Source: Tritrichomonas foetus (Eukaryota; Parabasalia; Tritrichomonadida; Tritrichomonadidae). Taken from it: a stretch of 64,000 bases of DNA. The first letter of the stretch is position 1; every line of letters begins with the position of its first letter. The DNA is taken from positions 26,191 through 90,190 of the forward strand of contig MLAK01000451.1 in NCBI GenBank assembly GCA_001839685.1. Reading direction: 5' to 3'. Below the pieces are notes generated by a model. That model was not told where the DNA came from. It did not search any database and worked only from the letters and a program-made list of their open reading frames with translations. Below are positions 8,607-18,502 of the stretch, piece after piece. The translations under genes were made by a program, and so were the position numbers.

Positions 8607-10037
8607 ATGTCAGCGCTTTACGAGATAACAAAACAGGCGCTTTTTGTTATTGCTGCGATTGGCCCCACTGTTGTTGTTATTATTGCTGATTTACTACTTT
8701 ATCCATTTGCAAGATATATCTTGCCGAAATTAAATTACAAGCAAAATGTCTGGACACAATTTATTGTTGGATTTAGTCTTGCTTTATTCATATTTAAGAA
8801 GCAAATTATTACACCAATCATAATGGCATTGGTCACATATTTCATTCTTGATTGGAATCCATTTTTCACAATTTCTGTTGCTTTTATTTTCAGTTCAGCT
8901 GTTCACATCTATTGCATGGTCACTATCACAACAGGATGGCAGTGGATGGTTAATTCAATTACTATGATCATGTTTCAAAAAGTGTGGATGACAACAGTGA
9001 ATATTTTTTATGGCCGAAAAATAGAAAAAGGCGAAAAGGTTCGACCGATTTTTGAAAAATCAGCACTAAAAGAAAAGCCACCTTTGTTAGAATGGATGAC
9101 TTACGTTTTTTCACCATTTGGTTCAACAAGTGGTCCGAATTCCTGCTATAAAATTCAAGAATTTACTTTTGGAGTTGGTGAAAGGCCAAGAATTTCAGAT
9201 GATTCGAAATCACATAAAGCTGCAAGGAAACGTTTTTATATGACATTCTTTTGGCTTGTGGTGTCATTCATTTCAATCAAATATGCAAATATTGAATTTT
9301 ACAAACGTCCAATTTATGTAAATGCAAACTACATTGGTAAATTATTACTAATGATGGTCTGCACACTTTTGCATACTGTTAAATACTTTTCTGCATGGCA
9401 GAGTGTTGAAGCAGGCCTATATGAAACTGGAGCAGGTGAGTCGGGCATTACTGAGTTTGATGATATTTCAAATTTAACTATTTTTGATGTACTTATGAGT
9501 GATTCTGTTGGAATTTGGTTACAAAGATGGAATCATTCTGCACATATCTTTTGGAAGAATTATTTATTATATCCTTTATTGGATTTAGGTGTGAAATATT
9601 CGTTAGCTAATCCATTAATCTTTGTCTTTTCTGCTTTATGGCATGGTTTCCATCCGGTTTATTACATGCTTCTTCCTGAAATGCTTGCAGCAACAACAGC
9701 TGACCAATTAATTAATGGAATGTTTCCGAACTTAATTAAGAATGGCAATTTTGTTGTTGTATTGATTTATAGATTCTGGATTTGGATGTCCATGCTAGTT
9801 ACTACATCTACATGGTGGTATAGGTCAGCAGATGCTTTCTTCTTTGTAAGAAAATCACAGGATTATTTTGGTACAATTTTGATTTTCATTGTTTTTGCAG
9901 TTGTGAAAGTTACTTCATTATTTATTAAAGTTAAACCACGTGTAAGAAAACCAGCAGTGAATGACTCAAAGGCTGAAGAAATAAAGAAAGAAACAACAGA
10001 AAAGGAAAATTCAGAAGAAAAGACCAAAACTGATTAA
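8607..10037 (+). CDS. MBOAT-family membrane-bound O-acyltransferase (likely lysophospholipid acyltransferase)
   Basis: A 476-residue polytopic membrane protein with about ten hydrophobic segments. The MBOAT signature is clear: WNHSAHIFWKNYLLYPLL (the conserved Asn region) followed by FVFSALWHGFHPVYY with the catalytic His. The middle part TYVFSPFGSTSGPNSCYKIQEF fits the tyrosine/fatty-acid-side region of MBOAT1/2/5-type enzymes, which re-acylate lysophospholipids in the ER with acyl-CoA. The C-terminal 35 residues are a charged Lys/Glu tail on the cytosolic side. Length is normal for the lysophospholipid branch. The exact substrate cannot be read from the sequence. The ATG at 8607 gives the usual short N-terminus before the first membrane segment. 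Confidence 0.9.
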   Translation: MSALYEITKQALFVIAAIGPTVVVIIADLLLYPFARYILPKLNYKQNVWTQFIVGFSLALFIFKKQIITPIIMALVTYFILDWNPFFTISVAFIFSSAVHIYCMVTITTGWQWMVNSITMIMFQKVWMTTVNIFYGRKIEKGEKVRPIFEKSALKEKPPLLEWMTYVFSPFGSTSGPNSCYKIQEFTFGVGERPRISDDSKSHKAARKRFYMTFFWLVVSFISIKYANIEFYKRPIYVNANYIGKLLLMMVCTLLHTVKYFSAWQSVEAGLYETGAGESGITEFDDISNLTIFDVLMSDSVGIWLQRWNHSAHIFWKNYLLYPLLDLGVKYSLANPLIFVFSALWHGFHPVYYMLLPEMLAATTADQLINGMFPNLIKNGNFVVVLIYRFWIWMSMLVTTSTWWYRSADAFFFVRKSQDYFGTILIFIVFAVVKVTSLFIKVKPRVRKPAVNDSKAEEIKKETTEKENSEEKTKTD

Positions 10038-10482
10038 ATTAAAATATATTATTGAAATGTGCAAAAGTAAAATGATATAATAAAAAGTTAAATGTAAGAA
10101 AATGATTTTTAGGTTTATTATAGTTTTTATACTGAATATTTCTTCGAATTGGAAATAACTTTTCATTACAACGAGAAAAACTGATCATTCTGATGTATTT
10201 CAAAAAGTTTGTATGTCATTTTCTTTTTCAATAAAAATGATATTAATATACATCATTTCACTTTTCTGATTTCGTTCAAAAAGTCGTTTCACATCTTTTT
10301 TCACTTTTAGGTACCTGTCTCAAAAATTTTGATTATGAAGTGGATATCAAAAAAGGTTCTCTTCATTATTTAATTGAATCAAAGATGATTTTTTGAGATA
10401 AGATGAATGACTTTTTGAGAAAATTATGTACAATATCAGAAAAATTTGAAAAGTCTACAGAAAATTTCTATACGTCTAAAAT
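10038..10482. other. Intergenic region, nothing recognised
   Basis: AT-rich spacer between the MBOAT and DOCK genes. A short frame at 10403 overlaps the DOCK start in another phase and is a shadow. No initiator motif of the TCAYWY type lies in the last 30 bases before the DOCK ATG. Confidence 0.45.
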
Positions 10483-13400
10483 ATGGCGAACTGGGTTAAG
10501 TTCGACGCGCAAGGCATTGCGAACTATCCCTATGATTCAGATTTATCAAATCATCTTAAACTCATCGCAGGCGACCATCTCGAAATTTCTGAACGCTGTG
10601 GAACATGGATTCGTGCAAAATGTTTAGCGACATCATGCACAGGAATCTGCCCCATTAACCGAATTATTATTCTCGACGACAAAATACAACAGAATACTTT
10701 TGATTTACTTGTTTATGAGACGAAATGCTTATTTAATTATATCTTCACAAAAGTTATAAATAAAAGCCATTTTATGCCACGCGAAGATGAATGTGAGATT
10801 ATTGACCTTATCAGAAAAATTCAAGTCATGATGCCTCCATCAACACAAGAATCCAGATTACAAATTGCCAAAAATTTGGATCAACTCAGGGCCAAGTTGG
10901 ATCTTCCTATAATAGCAAGAGGCAAATCACACAATATCATGAACACACATGAAGTTACACCTCAATTACTGACTATAAAACATGATAATTTAAGGTCAGA
11001 CACTTTATTATCTGCGTCTGGGCCACAAGAAGCGATTTATCCTAAAACATTGGCAATCCACCTTTCAATTTCTCTTTCATTCAATAAAGATGTGAGAATT
11101 TGTCCGAGGATTTGTTCTGTCAAAAGAAATAATAGTAATAATAATAGCAATAATAATAATCAAAGTTTCACAATTCAAGCAATTTCTGCTCCAGCTGATT
11201 ATGTTTTAAATGCAAATGATGGAAAAGATAAATTAATTAAGTTTCATAATATTGATATGAATACTGTTGGTGATTTGGCTCTTATTGTTCGTCTTTTTTC
11301 GTCACAAAAGTTCGGCGGAAAAGATACAAATGCACAATCATCAGTTTGGGCATCTGAATATATTGGAGTTGCTGCAATCCAATTCAATGATGATAAACAG
11401 TTAACTTTAGGTGGAGTTCAAACATTTGCCCTTCCATTTTTTGAAGAAATTGATCATCAATACTCCGAAATTCCACAACTTTTGTTTGAATCTAAACACT
11501 CGGAAAGGTTAAGGCGAGTTGATGAAATTCCTCAACTTTCTGTGAAAGTGACAACAATAGAAACAGTCGGGAAAGCAGCAAGTGGAATCGGTCCAGAATC
11601 AATTTTAACTATGTCTTATCCAGCTAATATTTCACCATCATTTGATTGTAATAATTTATTTGTTCATTTATGCACTCTTCATCATAAAACGAAATTGAAG
11701 CGAACAAGAATTCTTATGAAAGTTTTAAATATTCGTTCGAAAAAATATATTAATTGTTTTGAAAGAAGTAAAAGAGCAACTGAATTTGCTTCTGTTGTAC
11801 AAAAAGGTGCATCTGATTTGCCTTTAGATGAATATGCACAAATTAATATGACAAGTGATGATTTCGATCCAATAACTTGTGTTTTAATCTTTGAAGAACA
11901 ACGAACATCAAAATCTAAAGGTGCATCATCCCTTTCTTCGTATGGTATTTTTAAATTCACTGATCAGCATGGTACAATGCTTGAATCTAAGCAAGATCAT
12001 GAAATATTTGATATTAATTTAATGAAACCACCAAAAGAAGATATGACTCCTGATGATTATATATCTGCAATTGAAAATCCCATTGATCAAAAACCATTAT
12101 GTAGATTATCTATTTCGATAGTTCTATTATCGACTCATTTTACATCTAATAGCTCTTTACATAAAATTCTTTATTGGGAAAGATTCAGAAATGAATTAAC
12201 AAGTATTGAAAATAATCCAATGTATGCAATTACAGGTGCTGATGTTAAAATTATTATGGTATTTTTATCAAAAATCTACCTTAGTTTATCAAAAATGATG
12301 GCATTAGATTCAAATTTAGCGCAGCCTGCTTTAGAAACATTTATTTCTCTGATTATGACTATTGATACTTATCGAAATGATTTATTCAAACATTTCTTTA
12401 ATGATTTTGTTGAACATAAATTTGAAAGAATTTCTCCTCATCTTGCCAATCTATATTCTTCGATGTTGAAATATTTAGTAGATTCTCTACCAGAAGATCC
12501 CAATAATGCCCATTCTGATCAAGAAATAAAGAAGAGTAGTGGTGCTTGTCGTTCTCTGTCGTATATTTTATCAATTATTTCGGCTTCATTGAAATTAAAT
12601 AAAGAAATGAATCAAACTGTGAATGAAGAAGTTTTCAAATCATCAATCAGAACAATTTTCAAACGACTTGGTTTATTAATGAAAACCGAAAACACTGCAT
12701 TAATTATTTCAAAATCATTTGCAATGCGATCATTTCCAATGTTCTGCGATATTATTTCTGCCGTATTTCCTTCAGATGAATCTGTTCATTTAATTCTTGA
12801 TTTCTTAAACAGTGTTCGGCTTGATCCAGGAATGAAAAATAAGCAAAGTGCTAACTCAACACGTGCCAATAGAATAAGACTTTATCGTGGATTGTGTGAA
12901 ACACAATATTTCATGTGTGAATGCAATCGGCAATATATATTACCATTTTTATCCGAAGACATTAAATTTTTAATGGCAGATGAAAGAGATATGATTGATT
13001 TGATGCAAATTATTATTTCTATATTTTTTGTATTGAAATCCAACTCTTCATCATTTTCGCAATCATTAATTTGCTTTTCTGATTTCCTTAGTCCACTTTT
13101 AGAATATGCAATGAAGAATGAACTAAATGAAAATCGAAGACCAAATCAGCCATTCCCAGTCACACAATTTGTTATGTTGTTGTTATATTTTGTTGATTCA
13201 AAAGTAATAGAAAGTATATTCACCAAAGCAGAAAATCCAATTGCTTTATTCCAAAAGGTTTTAGATATGATTAAATTAGTTGTTGTTTTAAATCCACCAC
13301 CATATATCTTCTTCATATGTGCTTCAACATTTATTACAGTCATTCAACTATCAACAACATCACGAATTGATTTCTTAAATCAACGATCAAGCCAAAATCA

Positions 13401-15300
13401 GGAGTCAAAATTAAATCTTGAGGATTTAATTAACATTATTTCATCATTCTATAATAATTTTATGAGAATGTCAAAAGAATATAATGATACAGATCGTGAT
13501 TTTTATCAACGCGTTTATTATGTTGATCTTGAACCAATTGCTGCACTTCTTCCTGCACTTTTGAAATCATCACCGGCCGATGTGAGATTCAATACTGGCG
13601 TTTTGTCACCACTTTTCCATTTCTACATGAATCAGAAAGATGAGGCATCAAGAAATACAATTGTTGATGCCTTTTACATGATAACTGAGACAGATTATAA
13701 ACAAAATGGTAACTTTACTCGTTCAGAAAATGCTATTTTAGCCATGGATGGCTTCCTCAAAATAGGAAATTCATCAGATTCAAAAAATATGGAAAATCTA
13801 GTTGGTATTTTCGAAAAAACTCTACCAAAATTCGGTAAAAATAGCCAAGATCCTGTTGTTATTAATTTCTTTAAGAGAATGAGGCAAATTTGTGATTTTA
13901 TGGTTAATGTTGGAAAATTACATACTGAAGATGAACATGCAAGTGCAATTATTAGTATTCTTGATAATCTTTCTGTCAATGACATGGTTCTTTATCCGCA
14001 TTTTACATCCCAATTATTCGATCTAAACATTAATCCTGAATATAATAACTATGTAGAAGCTGCAGAAACACTTGTAGAATGTGCTAAAATCTTTCAATGG
14101 ACTGATAATGAAGAAGTTCCAGCTGGTCACACTTTCCCACAACAAAAAAGATGTGTTAGAAAACTTCATTTATTAAATAAGGCTGTTGAGCTCTTCATGA
14201 AAGATAACTTTTTCGAAAGAGCACTTGATATTTTAGATGAACTTCGAACTTATTATGAAGATATTGAATGTGATTATGAAAAACTACAAGAAATTGCAAT
14301 AAATGAAGGAATTTGTTACGATAATATATGTACAAAAGAAAGAACAGTATTAAACAGGTTTTATGGTGTTCGTTTCTATGGAACAAAGTTCAATGAATAT
14401 TATCGGGATTCTTTATACATCTATAGAAGAAATGGTTTTTATATGGCTACACAAATGATGCAAGAAATCCGTGATAATTTCCCACAAGCGCGAGTTGAAC
14501 CAAAAGCACCAACAGATGATGATAAAAGAGATCCAAATCTATTCTATGTCCATGTTTTTAATGTGAAACCTCGTGATGTTGATGGATTTGATGCTCTTGA
14601 TTCACTTCCTGCAATTATGGCTCGTTCCTGTCTCTCAGTAGATACTTTCTATAGTGAACAACCTGTTCGTGTTCGAAGAACTGATGGCAAATACAACGAA
14701 ATGGCTGAATGGCATAGACATGTCACAACATATCGAACAAATCGTCCGCTTCAAGGCATAGCAAGACGCTCAAGAGTTGTTGAAGAAAGTGAAGTTGTTG
14801 TGATGACACCAATTGAATGTGCTGTTTATGATACAAATGCAAAAACTATGGAATTAATGCATTCTGCATCTGCTGTTTGGCGAGCAAAACGATTTAACTT
14901 GAATATTCCAATTTCTGCATCATCTACATTGGCATTATTAATTCAGGGAATTGTGAATGCAGCTGTTAATGGAGGAACAAAAGTTTTCCAAGATCTTTTC
15001 CTAGAAGGTCCTTTGAAAGATGAAGAAAATAACTTGAAATTTGCAGATAAATTAAAAGAAGCTTTCTTGGACCAATTAAAAGCAGTTAATTTTGCCCTCA
15101 AAATTCATACAAGTATAATGACTGATGCGGACCGAGCACTCCATGAAAATTGGGAAGAAAGTTTTGTCGCTGCACAAGAAACAATGAGCCATGTTTTAGG
15201 AAAGTTTTCGCTAGATGATAGTCCATCTTTCGGTGAACTTCCTTCACTTGAATTCTTGAAAGACCTTGAGAAAAAGAACTCATGTGGAGTAAAGAAATGA
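10483..15300 (+). CDS. DOCK-family guanine nucleotide exchange factor
   Basis: A 1605-residue protein. Residues 1-60 resemble the SH3 domain of DOCK-A proteins (NYPYDSD..., LKLIAGDHLEIS, GTWIRAKC...GICP). A C2-like DHR-1 domain falls at about 375-525. A long helical armadillo-like middle follows. A DHR-2 catalytic domain covers about 1180-1590, starting NPEYNNYVEAAETLVECAKIF and holding the nucleotide-sensor helix around GIVNAAVNGGTKVFQDLFL, where the conserved VN-x-G pattern is kept. DHR-2 domains exchange nucleotide on Rac or Cdc42, and DHR-1 binds phosphoinositides, so this protein likely controls actin-based motility or phagocytosis. An Asn tract occurs near nucleotide 11130. There is no ELMO-binding proline-rich tail: the protein stops soon after DHR-2. 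Confidence 0.9.
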   Translation: MANWVKFDAQGIANYPYDSDLSNHLKLIAGDHLEISERCGTWIRAKCLATSCTGICPINRIIILDDKIQQNTFDLLVYETKCLFNYIFTKVINKSHFMPREDECEIIDLIRKIQVMMPPSTQESRLQIAKNLDQLRAKLDLPIIARGKSHNIMNTHEVTPQLLTIKHDNLRSDTLLSASGPQEAIYPKTLAIHLSISLSFNKDVRICPRICSVKRNNSNNNSNNNNQSFTIQAISAPADYVLNANDGKDKLIKFHNIDMNTVGDLALIVRLFSSQKFGGKDTNAQSSVWASEYIGVAAIQFNDDKQLTLGGVQTFALPFFEEIDHQYSEIPQLLFESKHSERLRRVDEIPQLSVKVTTIETVGKAASGIGPESILTMSYPANISPSFDCNNLFVHLCTLHHKTKLKRTRILMKVLNIRSKKYINCFERSKRATEFASVVQKGASDLPLDEYAQINMTSDDFDPITCVLIFEEQRTSKSKGASSLSSYGIFKFTDQHGTMLESKQDHEIFDINLMKPPKEDMTPDDYISAIENPIDQKPLCRLSISIVLLSTHFTSNSSLHKILYWERFRNELTSIENNPMYAITGADVKIIMVFLSKIYLSLSKMMALDSNLAQPALETFISLIMTIDTYRNDLFKHFFNDFVEHKFERISPHLANLYSSMLKYLVDSLPEDPNNAHSDQEIKKSSGACRSLSYILSIISASLKLNKEMNQTVNEEVFKSSIRTIFKRLGLLMKTENTALIISKSFAMRSFPMFCDIISAVFPSDESVHLILDFLNSVRLDPGMKNKQSANSTRANRIRLYRGLCETQYFMCECNRQYILPFLSEDIKFLMADERDMIDLMQIIISIFFVLKSNSSSFSQSLICFSDFLSPLLEYAMKNELNENRRPNQPFPVTQFVMLLLYFVDSKVIESIFTKAENPIALFQKVLDMIKLVVVLNPPPYIFFICASTFITVIQLSTTSRIDFLNQRSSQNQESKLNLEDLINIISSFYNNFMRMSKEYNDTDRDFYQRVYYVDLEPIAALLPALLKSSPADVRFNTGVLSPLFHFYMNQKDEASRNTIVDAFYMITETDYKQNGNFTRSENAILAMDGFLKIGNSSDSKNMENLVGIFEKTLPKFGKNSQDPVVINFFKRMRQICDFMVNVGKLHTEDEHASAIISILDNLSVNDMVLYPHFTSQLFDLNINPEYNNYVEAAETLVECAKIFQWTDNEEVPAGHTFPQQKRCVRKLHLLNKAVELFMKDNFFERALDILDELRTYYEDIECDYEKLQEIAINEGICYDNICTKERTVLNRFYGVRFYGTKFNEYYRDSLYIYRRNGFYMATQMMQEIRDNFPQARVEPKAPTDDDKRDPNLFYVHVFNVKPRDVDGFDALDSLPAIMARSCLSVDTFYSEQPVRVRRTDGKYNEMAEWHRHVTTYRTNRPLQGIARRSRVVEESEVVVMTPIECAVYDTNAKTMELMHSASAVWRAKRFNLNIPISASSTLALLIQGIVNAAVNGGTKVFQDLFLEGPLKDEENNLKFADKLKEAFLDQLKAVNFALKIHTSIMTDADRALHENWEESFVAAQETMSHVLGKFSLDDSPSFGELPSLEFLKDLEKKNSCGVKK

Positions 15301-15589
15301 AAATAAAGATAAAATACATTGTCTTCTATATCTAAACTTTGTTTTGGAATGTCACATTTAAATTTTTTTTTTTTTTTTTTTACGAATAAAATAAGCTTTA
15401 GTTAAGAATTTTAAAATGATACTTCTAGTAACATTAAAAAATGTTATTTGTAGTGCTTTATTAAATCTTCAACTGAAGATAATTGTGAAATGATTTAGAA
15501 GTTGTCTGATTGAATAAACATGTTTATTTATAAAAAGTGGAACTTTTCAATATAAATCCGTCCGTTTAGAAAACATATAAAATTTTGTA

Positions 15590-15772
15590 ATGAGCGAGAA
15601 CATCGACCTTTCTAACATCGATGATGAAATTACAGTTGAAGAATTCTTAACAAAGCAATGCCAAGAACAAATTGATCGCCTCAAAAAGCACTCGGATGAC
15701 CTTGTTCGTCAATTCCAGGCCGAATCAGCAGAAGTTAGAGAAAAACTTGTCAAGAAACTTGGTCCAGATTAA
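15590..15772 (+). CDS. Small coiled-coil protein of unknown function
   Basis: A 60-residue acidic and helical protein. After a short Asp-rich start it forms one continuous amphipathic helix with heptad spacing (VEEFLTKQCQEQIDRLKKHS and onward to VREKLVKKL). The frame uses codons like its neighbours and ends in TAA followed by an AT-rich 3' flank. No prenylation box is present, so it is not a G-gamma subunit, and I recognise no family. Such small helices are often subunits of larger complexes. The gene lies just left of a minisatellite and converges on the TyrRS gene. Confidence 0.6.
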   Translation: MSENIDLSNIDDEITVEEFLTKQCQEQIDRLKKHSDDLVRQFQAESAEVREKLVKKLGPD

Positions 15773-15884
15773 GTAATGCCTATTTTGATATCATTTTATA
15801 AAAAGTATACACAGACTGTTCTCTTATTTTTTCATGATTAATATTTACATAAATTTTATTCTTATTCTAATTTTTATTATTGAG

Positions 15885-16124
15885 GAAATGGAAAACAAAA
15901 GAAATGGAAAACAAAAGAAATGGAAAACAAAAGAAATGAAAAACAAAAGAAATGGAAAACAAAAGAAATGGAAAACAAAAGAAATGGAAAACAAAAGAAA
16001 TGAAAAACAAAAGAAATGGAAAACAAAAGAAATAGAAAACAAAAGAAATAGAAAACAAAAGAAATAGAAAACATAAGAAAAGGAAAACAAAAGAAATGAA
16101 AAACAAAAGAAATGGAAAACAAAA
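15885..16124. repeat. 16-bp minisatellite, 15 tandem copies
   Basis: Fifteen consecutive 16-base units of the form GAAATGGAAAACAAAA run without any insertion or deletion. Units differ only by substitutions: GAAATGAAAAACAAAA in units 4, 8 and 14, GAAATAGAAAACAAAA in units 10-12, and a few single changes. The array sits between the converging 3' ends of the small coiled-coil gene and the TyrRS gene. Because 16 is not a multiple of 3, each frame cycles through the same peptide, and long frames appear on both strands. These are artefacts of the repeat and not genes. Confidence 0.97.
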
Positions 16125-16160
16125 GAAAAAATAAGAAAGAAAGTGAATTTTGTAATAAGT

Positions 16161-17186
16161 TTAGCGGGTAACTCTATATGATTCAACACGCTTGAGGAGA
16201 TCCTGAAGCTCTGGCTTCTGGAAGTGCTCACGAATTGGTTGGATGACCATATCGATGTAGTTTGCGACGTCGTCTCTGAATTGCGCCTCATTTGAGACGA
16301 TTTCGGCGAAGTTTTCTTTGACTTGCTCAGAATCAGTATATGTTTTTCCGCAGATTGTCACTTCTGGAATCTTCTTCATAATGATGTACTTGAGGTATTC
16401 AAAAAGCGGGTTATCGTTTGCCTCAGCTGGGCAGACAGCCTTGCTTACTTTTCTGAATACGTCTTCGCGTGTGTCTTCAATGAAGATTGCGCCTTCTGGG
16501 TCACTCTTGCTCATCTTGACGGCCTTTCCCTTCAGACCCATCAGCATGTGATGTGAGAGAATCATCGGTGGGGTACGTTTGATGGAATTTGCATATTCGA
16601 TGGCAAGCATGTTAACTTTTCGCTGGTCAACACCGAGTTGGCAGAAGTCAACATTGAGCATGAAAACATCGGCGGCTTGCATGCAGGGGTAGATTAATTG
16701 TGATAGGGATAAATTATCACCTTCCTTTCGTCCCATGATTTGAACAGTACGTTTAATTCGGTTAAGTGTAGCGAATGCGGAAATGTTGTTGACGAGATTG
16801 AAATATTCGACTTGATTTTCTTGGATGAAATCTTTGGCCCAAATGAACTCGACGTGGTCTAAATCCATTCCACAGGCCTTGAAAACTTCAATGAAGTATA
16901 GTCCGACATCATGAATTTTGTTAATATCGCCGCCCATTTTATGATTCAATAACGCGAAAATATCGGCAATGTAGAGGACCATAGTACCGCCAGCCTTAGT
17001 AATAGCGTTCGTATTGATGGCTGTCATGAGGGCTTGGGCGATGTGCATACGGCCACTTGGTTCAAATCCATTGTAGGCTCGAAAATGTTCATGCGTGGAA
17101 AGAAATTGATCTAATTTATCGGCTCCTTGAACGTCTTCAGCGATTGAAAGGAGGAGAGCTTTTCTCTCTTCAACAGAAAGGGTCAT
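16161..17186 (-). CDS. YARS: Tyrosyl-tRNA synthetase, cytosolic eukaryotic/archaeal type
   Basis: A 341-residue class I synthetase. The HIGH-equivalent is GFEPSGRMHIAQ, the Tyr/adenylate pocket includes YIADIFALLNHKMGGD and QLIYPCMQAADVF, and the second signature is VKMSKSDPEGAIFIED. This matches the eukaryotic/archaeal TyrRS group and not the bacterial one. The protein ends shortly after the anticodon-binding domain and has no EMAPII-like extension as in animals. It charges tRNA-Tyr in the cytosol. The ATG at 17184-17186 gives the usual family start. Codon use is more GC-rich and regular than in neighbouring genes, as expected for a highly expressed gene. The gene converges on the small coiled-coil gene, with the minisatellite between them. 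Confidence 0.96.
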   Translation of the reverse strand: MTLSVEERKALLLSIAEDVQGADKLDQFLSTHEHFRAYNGFEPSGRMHIAQALMTAINTNAITKAGGTMVLYIADIFALLNHKMGGDINKIHDVGLYFIEVFKACGMDLDHVEFIWAKDFIQENQVEYFNLVNNISAFATLNRIKRTVQIMGRKEGDNLSLSQLIYPCMQAADVFMLNVDFCQLGVDQRKVNMLAIEYANSIKRTPPMILSHHMLMGLKGKAVKMSKSDPEGAIFIEDTREDVFRKVSKAVCPAEANDNPLFEYLKYIIMKKIPEVTICGKTYTDSEQVKENFAEIVSNEAQFRDDVANYIDMVIQPIREHFQKPELQDLLKRVESYRVTR

Positions 17187-18502
17187 TGACTTTTAAAAAA
17201 ATAAAGATGAAATTTATAGGCGAAATTTCTTCTGGTCAGATAAGAAAGTATTTAAATATTTCTGAAGAAATGCTGCCGTCAATGATCGACATATTTTTCT
17301 CAGAAGCTCTTTCAATTTATATTGAGATGTTAAATGGTCTTTTCTGTGTGAACTAATATGTCAAATTTGGATGTCGGGAGTTTTTACAAAAAAAAGTCAT
17401 CAAGAGAAAAAACACCATATATCTCCTTAGAAATCACCTTCATTTTTTATATAATTCCATTTTCGTTTTTTTTTATACTCTCTATCGTTCTTTTTAGTAT
17501 CATCAAGAAAAACTTCCTTTTCCTATCGTTCTCACTCAGATTTGACACTGATTTGGCCAAATAAGTAATAAATTTGTGAACTCCCAGTAAGAATTCGATG
17601 AAATCATGAACAGCTTCGGTCACAAAAATCTGGAAACGTAATAGAATTTGCTCAAAAATCCAAAATGTAAGAATTCAGTAAGCTCTGAAAATATCCTCTC
17701 TCGAAGAAATTTGGAAATCCATAATAAAGTTGCGTAAATTGGAAATGAAAGTGATTAATAAAAGGAAAATATAAAATACTGTAAAAATGAAATAAATAAC
17801 TCAATGAAGATCATTGAAAATGGAGAAGCATATTGAAATCAGCTCCTTTTAAAGAACAAGCCATGATATTTGGCACTGAGCTAATTATCGCATTCATTAT
17901 ATAAATCATGATAATTACAAAACAGAAGTAAATTTTATGATATAGAATAAATATAGAAAAAGAGGAAATCAACTATCGCATTTTTAAAATCTAAAATGAA
18001 GCCAATTATGAATTGAATCGAGATTCACGTTTTTTTCTTTTTCTCACAGATTGTGTTAAGAATATGATGCATTTCGCCTTTTAAATCGTATGTTTTATAG
18101 TTCTCGAGAGGTTAAGAGTTAGATTGGCCTTTTGAGCAATAAGCGGATTATTCATCATCGATGACAGAATCTAGAAATGCAGCAATATTGGGATAAAATA
18201 TGCGATTCACTTGCTTCAACATTTTGGCGTGAGTTATTATTTTACTATGGATTGTTGTTGATGACTTTCCAAAAAATGTAAAATTTTGCCATTGATATGA
18301 TGGACTTATCGATAAAAAGTTATATATGTTAAAAAACTTTTTGATAATTTTTAATCTTTTTGAATGGTGATATTGTCAAAATTGAATAACAAAAATAAAA
18401 GAACGTTTACTAATAAGCTTTTCTAATCGAATCTTTCTAATTGGCTGGACCAAACTCTCTCAATTATTTGAATTAGAATATTTTTTTTAATTTCGACAGG
18501 AA
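17187..18502. other. Long intergenic region between divergent genes
   Basis: It separates the TyrRS gene (minus) from the CUE/RGG gene (plus) and must hold both promoters. A 68-codon frame at 17358 is hydrophobic and AT-driven; I do not call it a gene. I see no RNA gene or repeat of note. Confidence 0.45.

Noticed and set aside
15834..16291. Several open frames on both strands through the 16-bp array (KEMENKRN-type and FHFFCF-type peptides)
   Set aside because: The 16-base period lacks stops in all phases, so the frames are a consequence of the repeat. One of them also overlaps the real TyrRS gene.
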